A stretch of DNA of 64,000 bases from Blautia sp. MSJ-9 (GTDB lineage Bacteria > Bacillota > Clostridia > Lachnospirales > Lachnospiraceae). Shown here piece after piece: positions 17,646-26,133 of the stretch. Below the pieces are notes generated by a model. The model had not been told where the DNA came from. It saw only the letters and a list, made by a program, of their open reading frames with translations, and made no database searches. The stretch is taken from positions 18,407 through 82,406 of the forward strand of contig NZ_JAHLQG010000049.1 of assembly GCF_018919065.1 (NCBI RefSeq). The letters are read 5' to 3'. Both the position numbers and the translations under genes were made by a program. The stretch's first letter is position 1; each line of letters opens with the position of its first letter.

Positions 17646-17760
17646 CGTGGATTAAACAGGGGGCTGGCTTGTTTTTTTGAGGATGGAATGTTAGTATAAT
17701 ATCAGTGATGTATAACGCTGTACCGTGTTGTAACGTTAGCTTTAAGAAGGAGAAAAAAAG

Positions 17761-19434
17761 TTGAAACATAACCAGAGAAAGAGAAACGAAAGTATAGAAA
17801 TACTTTTGTTTATTATGGTACTGGCTGTTTTTGCCGCTGTTTTGGGAATTATGGCATTGGGAGAGAAATGGCAGCCAGTGAATGAAATCCGGCAGTTGTC
17901 ATCTGGATGGTATTATTTCGATGACGGGAGGCGGACGGAGATCACACTTCCGAAGGAAATAAAGGCAGAAAATGAAAAGCCTCTGATATTGTATAATGAT
18001 AATATTAATAGTTTTAATGCAGGCATGGTTATTACCACAAAAGGTGCAGAATATGATCTGAAGATCAGTCTGAATGGAGAGGTTCTCTATGAGTATCAGG
18101 ATTCTGCTTTTGTAAGAAATGCACAGATGAAATCCAAACTGGATTGTGACGGAGAGATTCCGACAGATATTCGGAAAGGAACCCTGACGTTGACTTATTC
18201 TACACCGCAGCAGGGAAAATATAAGATTTCAGAAGTTTTTATTGGAAGTGGAAGTGCAGTGACTGCATGCCATGTATGGGATTCTGCATTGATCATAGGA
18301 ATTGCAGCCTGCTTTATTGTTCTGAGTGTGATTTCTCTGCTGACAGCTGTTTATCTGAGATGCCGTCAGATGACAGATAACAGATTTCGGGATGTTGCCC
18401 TGTTTTTGCTTATTTGCGGAATATGGCTGATTACGGATTCTTCTGTAGTCCAGACATACAGCAGTCATCCGGATATGGTGTGCACGATATCTTTCTATAT
18501 GTTTATGATGCTGGCAATACCGATGCTTCATTTTGCACAGAAGATTGGTAAATTGAAGAATGAGAGGATTCTGGATCTGGGAATCGTCATGTTTTATGTG
18601 AATGCATTTATCCAGGGACTTCTGAATTATTTTGATATTTTTGAATTTGTGGATATGTTGTTTGTGACACATATTCTTTTGTGGATGTGGGTACTGTTGT
18701 CAACATTTCTTCTCTGGAGAGAGTATAAGAAGAATCCTCAAAGAGATGTCCGCATTGTTATGATTGCATACTCCATCATATCTGCCAGTGGAATTCTGGC
18801 ATTGCTTTTGTACTGGTTGTTTAAGATCTCTTATTATGGTGCAATATTTGAACTGGGAATTTTGCTGTTTTTAATTCTGATCATTGCAAATATGGTGATC
18901 AGTTTGGCCGAGAAAGTCCGTTACAGAACGGAGATGCAGGCATATGAACGTCTGGTAAGAGAAGACTGGATGACTGGAATGCAGAACAGAGAACCTTTTG
19001 AAAATATGATCGCAGAATTGCCGAAGACAGTAAATCAGTATAAAGATGTATTGTTGATCCTCATGGACATTAATCATCTGAGACGCATTAACAATGACTG
19101 TGGAAGAGTAGCAGGAGATGAGGTTGTTGTAGCAGCCGCCAGATGTATTGAGAATGCATTTGGATCGTTAGGCAAATGCTATCGCACAGGAGGAGATGAG
19201 TTTGCTGCAGTAGTATATGATCCAGATATGGACAAAGCGGCTTTGTCTGAACGATTGGATAAAGAAATCCGAAATTATAACAGAAACAGCAGATATCGTT
19301 TATCTATAGCTCGTGGATTCAGTTCGATCCGCGACGAAAAAGGAAATATTAAGACAACCGGAGAATGGAAATACGAGGCAGATACGAATATGTATCAGAA
19401 TAAAGCAGAGGAGGGCAAAGCACATGAGGTATAA
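17761..19434 (+). CDS. Membrane-bound diguanylate cyclase (GGDEF)
   Basis: A 557-residue sensor enzyme making c-di-GMP. It has an N-terminal membrane segment (residues ~16-32), an extracytoplasmic beta-rich region to about residue 175, then a block of about seven helices, a layout resembling 7TM-DISM sensors. A C-terminal GGDEF domain from ~400 has the active-site RTGGDEF intact (about residue 477). The start codon is TTG at 17761, supported by AAGAAGGAG upstream. The next gene, a phosphodiesterase, overlaps its end by 11 bases, so opposing enzymes are made together. Confidence 0.88.
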   Translation: MKHNQRKRNESIEILLFIMVLAVFAAVLGIMALGEKWQPVNEIRQLSSGWYYFDDGRRTEITLPKEIKAENEKPLILYNDNINSFNAGMVITTKGAEYDLKISLNGEVLYEYQDSAFVRNAQMKSKLDCDGEIPTDIRKGTLTLTYSTPQQGKYKISEVFIGSGSAVTACHVWDSALIIGIAACFIVLSVISLLTAVYLRCRQMTDNRFRDVALFLLICGIWLITDSSVVQTYSSHPDMVCTISFYMFMMLAIPMLHFAQKIGKLKNERILDLGIVMFYVNAFIQGLLNYFDIFEFVDMLFVTHILLWMWVLLSTFLLWREYKKNPQRDVRIVMIAYSIISASGILALLLYWLFKISYYGAIFELGILLFLILIIANMVISLAEKVRYRTEMQAYERLVREDWMTGMQNREPFENMIAELPKTVNQYKDVLLILMDINHLRRINNDCGRVAGDEVVVAAARCIENAFGSLGKCYRTGGDEFAAVVYDPDMDKAALSERLDKEIRNYNRNSRYRLSIARGFSSIRDEKGNIKTTGEWKYEADTNMYQNKAEEGKAHEV

Positions 19435-21322
19435 TATTAACTTCCAGATATCGGCCTTAATTATCGTCGTGTTGCTTTTGCATCATTTTGTGACACGGAA
19501 AAAATTACATAATGCAAATACAAAGATATTTACTTATGTTCTTATCCTGAGTGGAATATATATTCTGTTTGATCTGATCAGTACACTGGCAATCATGAGT
19601 TATGAGCCAGCATGTGAGAATATGGCGCTTATAATACTTACAGTGGTTTATCTGTTTGATATTATGCTGCCTTATATTCTGTACTGCTGTGCGGTTGTTT
19701 CGCGGGGGCAGGGAAAGAAGATAGATGGGGTTTCTATGATCTGTACAGTTGTTACAGTGATCATGCTGATCCTTATGCTGATCAATCTGACCAGTGGATG
19801 GTTCTTTTATTTTGATCAAAGTACAGGCTATCATAGAGGCAGCGGCTATGTAATGCTTTATATTTATGCACTGCTATATATTGTTCTGGTTATCCATCAG
19901 ACTCTGAAAAAAAGAGAAGATTTAAATGTTCATAAAATGGGGGTTCTGACTGAGATTGTGGTGATTGAAGGGTTGTGTATGGGTGTTGAATTGTATACAC
20001 AGCACGTTATGCTCTCAGGATTTGGCCTGGCACTTGGTCTGGTATTTCTTTATCTCACTATGAATAATCCGGGAGATTTCATAGACAGTACCACAGGTGT
20101 TTTTGACAAGCAGTATTTTGATAACTGGATTCAGGAGAAACTGGACAAAAGGACAGAGTTTCATCTGATTGCCGTGGAGGCATTTATGCTGAAGCAGATC
20201 AATAAAGTTTATGGAAGCAGTGTAGGAGATCAGCTGCTGGTTCAGATCGCAAGGGAGCTACAGAATATCACGGGATCTGTACAGGTTTTCAGAACTACTG
20301 GTAATTGTTTCCTTGTGATCATGGATTCTCTTACTGAGTATGAGAGAAACAGACAGCAGATAGAAGAGTATTTCAGAGAACCGTTTATAGTTGACGGAGA
20401 GAAAATTGATTTTCCGGCAGTTATCTGTGGGATTATCAATAGTGAGAAAATGGAGCAGGAAGATGTATTGCTTGCTTATGTGGAATATCTGGTATCACTT
20501 GTGAAACATACAGATGAGACAGTGGTGATCCAGTCTGATGACAGGATTCTGGAAGGTTTCCGCTATGAGAAAGAAGTGGAACATTTTCTTAAGAATGCAG
20601 TAGAGAAAGATTTGTTTGAAGTTTATTATCAGCCAGTTTACTGGATAAAAGAGGAGCGCTATATTACGCTGGAGGCATTGAGCAGACTGAAGCATCCGAA
20701 TATGGGAATGATCCCGCCAGATGTATTTATCGGCATTGCGGAGAGACAGGGACTGATCGCACAGATCGGACTTCTGCAGCTTCGAAGAGTGTGTCGTTTT
20801 ATTAAAGAAAATGAACATATAATGGACAGTATCCGAAATGTAAAGTTCAATTTGTCGCCGTCGGAACTGCTGAAACCGGGACATAGTCAGGTACTTATTG
20901 ATATCATAAAAGAATTCGGACTCTCTCCGGCATATTTTCAGTTTGAAATTACAGAAACTGTGGCAACGGAGTACAGTGAAAGTTTCTGCAAGGCAGTAGA
21001 GGATTTTCAGAATGCAGGAATTGGGCTATGTCTGGATGATTTCGGATCAGGATATGCAAATCTGAATGCCGTTTTGAAACTGCCATTTGATGTAGTAAAA
21101 ATGGACCGTTCGCTTTTGACCGGAATTACCTGTGATGAACAGGCAGCGATTTTTTATCGCAGTATTGTAATGGTAATGCAGAATATGGGTTATATGATCG
21201 TAGCAGAAGGTGCTGAGACAGAGGAAGAAGTGAATCTGTTAAGGTCATGGGGCGTGGATATGGTACAGGGATATTACTTCTCCAGACCATTGCCGGAGAA
21301 AGAACTGTTGAAATTGTTTTAA
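19424..21322 (+). CDS. Membrane-bound c-di-GMP phosphodiesterase (degenerate GGDEF + EAL)
   Basis: A 632-residue protein: about seven N-terminal helices, a degenerate GGDEF domain (FRTTGNCFLVIMD where GGDEF would be), then an EAL domain. Catalytic elements of the EAL domain are all present: LEALSRL (EAL, ~residue 415), NLSPSEL, FEITETVA, LDDFGSGYANL (~538), VVKMDRSLL, VAEGAETEEE and QGYYFSRPL. It should therefore hydrolyse c-di-GMP, with the GGDEF remnant possibly sensing GTP. The ATG at 19424 has GGAGGGC upstream and overlaps the cyclase gene. Confidence 0.9.
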   Translation: MRYNINFQISALIIVVLLLHHFVTRKKLHNANTKIFTYVLILSGIYILFDLISTLAIMSYEPACENMALIILTVVYLFDIMLPYILYCCAVVSRGQGKKIDGVSMICTVVTVIMLILMLINLTSGWFFYFDQSTGYHRGSGYVMLYIYALLYIVLVIHQTLKKREDLNVHKMGVLTEIVVIEGLCMGVELYTQHVMLSGFGLALGLVFLYLTMNNPGDFIDSTTGVFDKQYFDNWIQEKLDKRTEFHLIAVEAFMLKQINKVYGSSVGDQLLVQIARELQNITGSVQVFRTTGNCFLVIMDSLTEYERNRQQIEEYFREPFIVDGEKIDFPAVICGIINSEKMEQEDVLLAYVEYLVSLVKHTDETVVIQSDDRILEGFRYEKEVEHFLKNAVEKDLFEVYYQPVYWIKEERYITLEALSRLKHPNMGMIPPDVFIGIAERQGLIAQIGLLQLRRVCRFIKENEHIMDSIRNVKFNLSPSELLKPGHSQVLIDIIKEFGLSPAYFQFEITETVATEYSESFCKAVEDFQNAGIGLCLDDFGSGYANLNAVLKLPFDVVKMDRSLLTGITCDEQAAIFYRSIVMVMQNMGYMIVAEGAETEEEVNLLRSWGVDMVQGYYFSRPLPEKELLKLF

Positions 21323-21347
21323 GTGAATTGCCAAAATTACTTTTGTC

Positions 21348-21385
21348 AGGGGATGTTGTATTAGTAAGATAATGTAACATCCCCT
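21348..21385 (+). terminator. Weak terminator after the EAL gene
   Basis: AGGGGATGTT (21348-21357) pairs perfectly with AACATCCCCT (21376-21385), but there is no real T-run. The right arm touches the -35 of the next promoter. Confidence 0.5.
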
Positions 21386-21413
21386 TGCATATTCCAGGGA
21401 ATTCCTTTATAAT
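21385..21413 (+). promoter_or_regulatory. Promoter of sstT
   Basis: TTGCAT (21385-21390), 17 bases, TATAAT (21408-21413), 49 bases before the start codon. Confidence 0.8.
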
Positions 21414-21461
21414 GTACCGTATCAGTGTTTTATCAAATTAAAGGGAAAGAGGAACAAAGAA

Positions 21462-22688
21462 ATGAAGAAATTTTGGGAAAAATGGACAGAGATTGCTCTG
21501 GTAAAGAGAATTCTGGTTGGCCTGATCCTCGGTGCAATCCTTGGAATCGCAGTTCCGGGTGCAACAGGAATCTCAATCCTGGGAGATGTCTTTGTAAGCG
21601 CGTTAAAGGCTATCGCGCCATTACTGGTATTCTTCCTGGTTATCAGTTCTCTGTGTAATGCAGGAAAATCTCACGGAGGAGTTATCAAGACAGTTATCAT
21701 TCTGTATATGTTCAGTACAGTGCTGGCAGCAGTGATCGCAGTATTTGCAAGTATGGCATTTCCTGTAGAGATGACACTTGCAAATGCAGCAACAGATACG
21801 AGTGCACCACAGGGTATCGCAGAAGTGTTAAATAATCTTCTTCTGAATGTAGTTGCCAATCCGGTATCTTCTCTGGTAAATGCAAACTACGTAGGTATTC
21901 TGATGTGGGCAGTCCTGTTGGGACTTGCATTCCGTGCAGCAGATAAAATGACAAAGGAAGTTCTGGCTGATGTTGCAGATGGAATTTCCATGGTCGTAAC
22001 ATGGATCATCAATCTTGCACCTGTCGGAATCTTTGGTCTTGTATTTAATACAGTATCTACAAACGGTCTGGAGATTTTTACAACTTATGGAAAACTGCTT
22101 CTTCTGCTTGTTGGATGTATGTTGTTTATCTATTTTGTAACAAACCCGATCCTGGTTTACTGGTGTATTCGCCAGAATCCATATCCGCTGATCTTCCATT
22201 GCCTGAAGAGAAGTGCGCTGACAGCATTCTTTACCAGAAGTTCCGCAGCGAATATTCCGGTAAATATGAAAGTCTGCGAAGAGATGGGACTGGACAGAGA
22301 TACTTATTCCGTAACTATTCCACTTGGTGCGACAATTAACATGGATGGTGCGGCTATCACCATTACAGTTATGACAATGGCAACTGCATTTACGCTTGGT
22401 ATTCATGTAGATATCCCGACAGCGATCATTCTGAGTTTACTTGCTGCTCTGTCAGCATGTGGTGCTTCCGGTGTAGCTGGTGGATCACTTCTTCTGATCC
22501 CGATGGCATGTTCCCTGTTCGGAATCTCCGATGACATTTCCATGCAGGTTGTTGCAGTTGGTTTCATCATCGGTGTTATTCAGGACTCCGTAGAAACAGC
22601 CCTGAACTCCTCTTCAGACCTCCTGTTATCTGCTTCAGCAGAATTCAGACAGTGGAGACTGGAAGGGAAAGAGATTAAATTTAAATAA
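21462..22688 (+). CDS. sstT: Serine/threonine:Na+ symporter SstT
   Basis: Glutamate-transporter-fold (DAACS) sodium symporter for serine and threonine, 408 residues, normal length. It shows the SstT-typical start WEKWTEIALVKRILVGLILGAILG, the re-entrant loop region FFTRSSAANIPVNMKV, the PLGATINMDGAAI cation/substrate motif and SACGASGVAGGSLLLIP. A consensus promoter precedes it. It appears to be a single-gene transcript. Confidence 0.93.
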   Translation: MKKFWEKWTEIALVKRILVGLILGAILGIAVPGATGISILGDVFVSALKAIAPLLVFFLVISSLCNAGKSHGGVIKTVIILYMFSTVLAAVIAVFASMAFPVEMTLANAATDTSAPQGIAEVLNNLLLNVVANPVSSLVNANYVGILMWAVLLGLAFRAADKMTKEVLADVADGISMVVTWIINLAPVGIFGLVFNTVSTNGLEIFTTYGKLLLLLVGCMLFIYFVTNPILVYWCIRQNPYPLIFHCLKRSALTAFFTRSSAANIPVNMKVCEEMGLDRDTYSVTIPLGATINMDGAAITITVMTMATAFTLGIHVDIPTAIILSLLAALSACGASGVAGGSLLLIPMACSLFGISDDISMQVVAVGFIIGVIQDSVETALNSSSDLLLSASAEFRQWRLEGKEIKFK

Positions 22689-22696
22689 GTTTAGAG

Positions 22697-22718
22697 AATC
22701 TTGCAAGCAGGATTTTTC
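22697..22718 (+). terminator. Possible terminator after sstT
   Basis: AATCTTGC and GCAGGATT pair with one wobble, followed by a short T-run. The loop is very small, so the structure is uncertain. Confidence 0.4.
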
Positions 22719-22734
22719 TTGTGAGAGATTGCCT

Positions 22735-22762
22735 CATATATGATATTTCTTGTGCATACACT
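22735..22762 (+). promoter_or_regulatory. Sigma-E-type sporulation promoter of spoIIID
   Basis: CATACACT (22755-22762) matches the SigE -10 consensus CATACA-T. An ATA element (22736-22738, within CATATAT) lies 16 bases upstream, which fits the SigE -35. In Bacillus, spoIIID is a SigE-dependent mother-cell gene. Confidence 0.65.
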
Positions 22763-22791
22763 GTAAAAACAGCGTCTTCGGAGGCTTATCC

Positions 22792-23043
22792 GTGAAAGAT
22801 TATATCGAGGAGCGGGCAGTGGAAATTGCAAATTATATTATTGAGACAAAGGCAACGGTGCGTCAGGCAGCTAAGAAATTCGGAATTAGTAAGAGTACGG
22901 TACATAAAGACTGCACTGACCGTCTCAGCCAGCTCAATCCGGGTCTTGCATGTGAAGTGAGACAGGTTCTTGATGTGAACAAGCAGGAACGGCATATCAG
23001 GGGCGGGCTCGCTACCAGAGAAAAATATTTACATCAGCATTAA
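22792..23043 (+). CDS. spoIIID: Sporulation transcription factor SpoIIID
   Basis: Small mother-cell DNA-binding regulator, 83 residues. It aligns over its length with Bacillus SpoIIID: DYIEERAVEIANYIIETKATVRQAAKKFGISKSTVHKD, followed by LSQLNPGLACEVRQVLD and HIRGGLATREKY. The start is GTG at 22792, preceded by GGAGG with a 7-base spacer. A SigE-type promoter lies directly upstream and a terminator directly downstream. Its presence indicates the organism can enter endospore formation. Confidence 0.95.
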   Translation: MKDYIEERAVEIANYIIETKATVRQAAKKFGISKSTVHKDCTDRLSQLNPGLACEVRQVLDVNKQERHIRGGLATREKYLHQH

Positions 23044-23049
23044 ACATAA

Positions 23050-23087
23050 AAAGAGGCTATTGTCGTATGCGGCAGTAGCTTTTTTTA
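23050..23087 (+). terminator. Terminator after spoIIID
   Basis: GCTATTGTC (23056-23064) pairs with GGCAGTAGC (23071-23079), with two wobbles, then T7. Confidence 0.88.
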
Positions 23088-23158
23088 TGCAATTTTTGTA
23101 TAATAAATTCAGACATTTTATGATTTTTTGTTTTTGTATGCATAAGGAGGACAAGAAG

Positions 23159-23995
23159 ATGGCATTAATAGAAGTGAACTTCTTTTCAAAAGCACTGATG
23201 CGCCCGGTAACAATGAATGTGATCCTGCCGGCAGATAAAGTGTTTTTTGAGGAGGAAACAGAGGAAGACAACAAACCATTTAAGACTCTGTATCTGCTTC
23301 ACGGGGTAATGGGAAATTATACAGACTGGGTAACTGGAACATGTATTAAGAGATGGGCAGAGGAGAAGAATCTGGCGGTAGTGATGCCATCCGGAGCAAA
23401 TATGTTCTATCTGGATCATCCGAACGTGAACGAAAATTACAGTGAATTTATCGGAAAAGAGCTGGTAAAGATTACACGAAGAATGTTCCCGTTGTCACAT
23501 AAAAAAGAAGATACTTTCATCGCCGGATTATCCATGGGAGGATATGGCGCGATCCGAAATGGTCTGAAATATCATGACACATTCGGATATATCGCAGGTC
23601 TTTCCTCTGCCATGATCCTTGAGAAAATGGATGTAGCAGATGACAGTTCCCCGATGTTCTTTGAGAAAAAGAGTTTTTTGGAAGGTGTATTTGGAGATCT
23701 GTCACAGATCAAAGACTGCGAGATCAATCCGGAATGGATCGCGGAAAATATGAAAAAAGACGGAATTCCATTTCCACATATGTATCTTGCTTGCGGACTG
23801 GATGATCCGCTTCTTCCTCCAAACCGTAAGTTCAGAGATACGATGCGTGAACTTGGAGTAGATGTAACTTACGAAGAAGGCCCGGGAGCACATGAGTGGG
23901 ATTTCTGGAACCGCTATATTAAGAAAGTTCTGGACTGGCTGCCGCTGGATAAAGACAGCAAAGAAGGGCTGAACAGTGGAAATGTAGGATTGTAA
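23159..23995 (+). CDS. Alpha/beta-hydrolase esterase (EstA / S-formylglutathione hydrolase-like)
   Basis: Cytoplasmic serine esterase of 278 residues, esterase-D/CE1-like. Nucleophile elbow GLSMGGYG, acid in CGLDDPLLP and catalytic histidine in GPGAHEWDFWNRY are in the expected order. The oxyanion region YLLHGVMGNYTDW is typical of tributyrin/acetyl esterases in Firmicutes. I chose the ATG at 23159 for its AAGGAGG site; the frame is open further up but through the spoIIID terminator. It lies just before the arabinan locus and could remove acetyl or feruloyl groups from side chains, but a terminator separates them. Confidence 0.82.
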   Translation: MALIEVNFFSKALMRPVTMNVILPADKVFFEEETEEDNKPFKTLYLLHGVMGNYTDWVTGTCIKRWAEEKNLAVVMPSGANMFYLDHPNVNENYSEFIGKELVKITRRMFPLSHKKEDTFIAGLSMGGYGAIRNGLKYHDTFGYIAGLSSAMILEKMDVADDSSPMFFEKKSFLEGVFGDLSQIKDCEINPEWIAENMKKDGIPFPHMYLACGLDDPLLPPNRKFRDTMRELGVDVTYEEGPGAHEWDFWNRYIKKVLDWLPLDKDSKEGLNSGNVGL

Positions 23996-24012
23996 AATCT
24001 GACTGGACCGAG

Positions 24013-24055
24013 AGAGTCACAATAGATTGAGATGAAATCTGTTGTGGCTCTTTTT
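24013..24055 (+). terminator. Terminator after the esterase gene
   Basis: AGAGTCACAATAGATT (24013-24028) pairs with AATCTGTTGTGGCTCT (24036-24051) with few mismatches, then T5. A smaller hairpin, ATCCTG/CAGGAT at 24170-24185, follows in the same gap. Confidence 0.88.
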
Positions 24056-24228
24056 ATGTGTTATAGAAAATTACTCCGTAATGTTCCTATAATTATAAGG
24101 TTCTCTGGGCAGGAGCGCATTGTAGCAGAAAAGAATTTCATCGCAGAAGTAACTCGCTGCAGATGAAGAATCCTGTTTGCAGGATACTTTTTACACAAAA
24201 TTACTATAACAATTTTACAGAAAACATA

Positions 24229-24257
24229 TTGAATATCATATAGAAGTTGTGTATAAT
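24229..24257 (+). promoter_or_regulatory. Promoter of the GH51/GH127 operon
   Basis: TTGAAT (24229-24234), 17 bases, TATAAT (24252-24257). Confidence 0.8.
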
Positions 24258-24281
24258 GAAACCACAAAATAAAGTATATTA

Positions 24282-24299
24282 TTTTAGATAAAAGTAAAA
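24282..24299 (+). promoter_or_regulatory. Candidate arabinan-regulon operator A
   Basis: TTTTAG-ATAAAA-GTAAAA, one base short of a perfect palindrome, about +18 to +35 from the predicted start of transcription. It matches operator B (32977-32994) at 17 of 18 positions. Confidence 0.65.
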
Positions 24300-24333
24300 T
24301 AAAAACCAAAAATCACCAACTATGGAGGTAAAA

Positions 24334-25836
24334 ATGACTAATCTTGTAATCAATCCATCAAAGAAGCAGAGCAAAATCAACAAAGAGATCTACGGACATT
24401 TCTCAGAGCATCTGGGAAGATGTATCTATGAAGGAATCTATGTAGGCGAAGATTCCCCGATCCCGAATAAGAACGGAATGCGTACAGACGTAGTAGAAGC
24501 ACTGAAGCATATCAGGATTCCGGTACTTCGCTGGCCGGGTGGATGTTTCGCAGATGAATACCACTGGAAAGATGGTATCGGTCCGAAAGAAACACGTAAG
24601 AAAATGATCAACACACACTGGGGCGGTGTTGTAGAAGACAACAGCTTTGGTACACATGAATTCTTTGAACTCTGTGAGCAGCTTGGATGCGAAGCATATG
24701 TCAACGGAAACCTGGGAAGCGGAACTGTACAGGAAATGTCTGAGTGGGTTGAGTACATTACATTTGAAGGCGTTTCTCCGATGGCTGACCTCCGTAAGAA
24801 AAACGGACATGAGAAACCATGGAAATTGGATTTCTTTGGTGTAGGTAATGAGAACTGGGGCTGCGGTGGAAACATGAATCCTGATTTCTACGCAAACGAA
24901 TACCGTCGTTACCAGACTTATGTCCGCAACTATCATCCGGATCATCTGGTTCAGAAGATCTGCTGTGGTGCAAACGTAGATGATTATGAATGGACATCTG
25001 AAGTATTAAAGACAACACATAACCACTGCCTGAAAGAACTTCACGGAAACATGGACGGACTTTCCCTTCATTATTATGTACATCCGGAAGGATGGGAGAT
25101 CAAGGGAAGTGCTACAGATTTCGATGATAAAGTATGGTATAAGAGTCTGAACAAAGCACTCTTCATGGAAACTCTGATCGAGCGCCATGGACACATCATG
25201 GACGAATATGATCCTGAGAAAAAGATTGGTATGATCGTTGACGAGTGGGGCGCATGGTATACAGTGGAACCAGGCACAAACCCTGGCTTCCTGTATCAGC
25301 AGAACACAATGAGAGATGCCCTGATCGCAGGTATCACTCTGAATATCTTTAACAAACACAGTGACAGAGTAAAGATGGCAAACCTTGCGCAGATCGTAAA
25401 TGTGCTTCAGTCCGTTATCCTTACAGATGGTGCTGATATGATCCTGACACCAACCTATCATGTATTTGATATGTACAAATATCATCAGGATGCAATGCTT
25501 GTAGACAGTTCTATCGAAACAGAAACCATCGGTGTGGAAGAAGAGTGGCAGGTACCGAACCTGACAGAATCTGTATCTGTAGCAGAAGATGGAGCTGTAC
25601 ATATCACATTGACAAACCTGTCTCTGGATAAAGATTATGAGATCAGAACTATCCTTACAGACTATCAGGTAAATGAAGTCAAAGGTGAGATCGTACACGG
25701 CGAAATGCATGAAATGAACACCTTCGAAACACCGGACCAGGTACGTGTAAAAGAATTTAACGAAGTAGAAAAAACAGCAGAAGGAATCAGATTCACAATT
25801 CCTAAATGCAGTGTTCTTCATCTGGAAGTAAGATAA
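24334..25836 (+). CDS. abfA: Cytoplasmic GH51 alpha-L-arabinofuranosidase
   Basis: Retaining exo-alpha-L-arabinofuranosidase, 500 residues, acting on arabino- or arabinoxylo-oligosaccharides inside the cell (no signal peptide). Catalytic acid/base Glu is E173 in [11 protein letters not shown] and nucleophile Glu is E304 in [10 protein letters not shown]-terminal [21 protein letters not shown] and [14 protein letters not shown] are GH51 hallmarks. I chose the ATG at 24334; GGAGG at 24324-24328 precedes it and lies inside the longer frame. It heads an operon with a small Cys-rich gene and a GH127 enzyme, behind operator A. Confidence 0.95.
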   Translation: MTNLVINPSKKQSKINKEIYGHFSEHLGRCIYEGIYVGEDSPIPNKNGMRTDVVEALKHIRIPVLRWPGGCFADEYHWKDGIGPKETRKKMINTHWGGVVEDNSFGTHEFFELCEQLGCEAYVNGNLGSGTVQEMSEWVEYITFEGVSPMADLRKKNGHEKPWKLDFFGVGNENWGCGGNMNPDFYANEYRRYQTYVRNYHPDHLVQKICCGANVDDYEWTSEVLKTTHNHCLKELHGNMDGLSLHYYVHPEGWEIKGSATDFDDKVWYKSLNKALFMETLIERHGHIMDEYDPEKKIGMIVDEWGAWYTVEPGTNPGFLYQQNTMRDALIAGITLNIFNKHSDRVKMANLAQIVNVLQSVILTDGADMILTPTYHVFDMYKYHQDAMLVDSSIETETIGVEEEWQVPNLTESVSVAEDGAVHITLTNLSLDKDYEIRTILTDYQVNEVKGEIVHGEMHEMNTFETPDQVRVKEFNEVEKTAEGIRFTIPKCSVLHLEVR

Positions 25837-25860
25837 TTACGGGTAAAAAAGGAGTATGAT

Positions 25861-26133
25861 ATGAACGGGAAGCTGCGTGTGTGCAGAAAATGTCTGCCCG
25901 GACAGAATAATGAAGAGGCTTTTTACGAGGATCTGTCACGCTACATTCAGCGCATGGATGAGGATCTGAAAGTAGACCAGCAGACTTACGAAAAAAGGCT
26001 TAACATATGCAGCACCTGTGACCGCTTAATGAATGGGATGTGCAGACTCTGCGGATGCTTTGTAGAACTGCGGGCTGTACAGAAGGTGCGAAAATGTCCG
26101 GATCTTCCGGCAAAATGGGAGGCGCAGAAATGA
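25861..26133 (+). CDS. Small Cys-rich protein (DUF6171-like)
   Basis: A 90-residue soluble protein with four CxxC-like pairs: CRKC near the N terminus, then CSTC, CRLCGC and a final C, resembling a split zinc ribbon or Fe-S-type binding protein. I believe it belongs to DUF6171, function unknown. It sits between the GH51 and GH127 genes; the GH127 start codon overlaps its stop in an ATGA arrangement, so translation is coupled. Why a metal-binding peptide is embedded here is unclear. GH127 enzymes use a cysteine-ligated zinc, so a maturation role is a speculative possibility. Confidence 0.7.
   Translation: MNGKLRVCRKCLPGQNNEEAFYEDLSRYIQRMDEDLKVDQQTYEKRLNICSTCDRLMNGMCRLCGCFVELRAVQKVRKCPDLPAKWEAQK

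Noticed and set aside
19192..19203. Possible inactive diguanylate cyclase.
   Set aside because: The GGDEF motif is intact in the first protein (17761-19434); only the GGDEF domain of the phosphodiesterase is degenerate.
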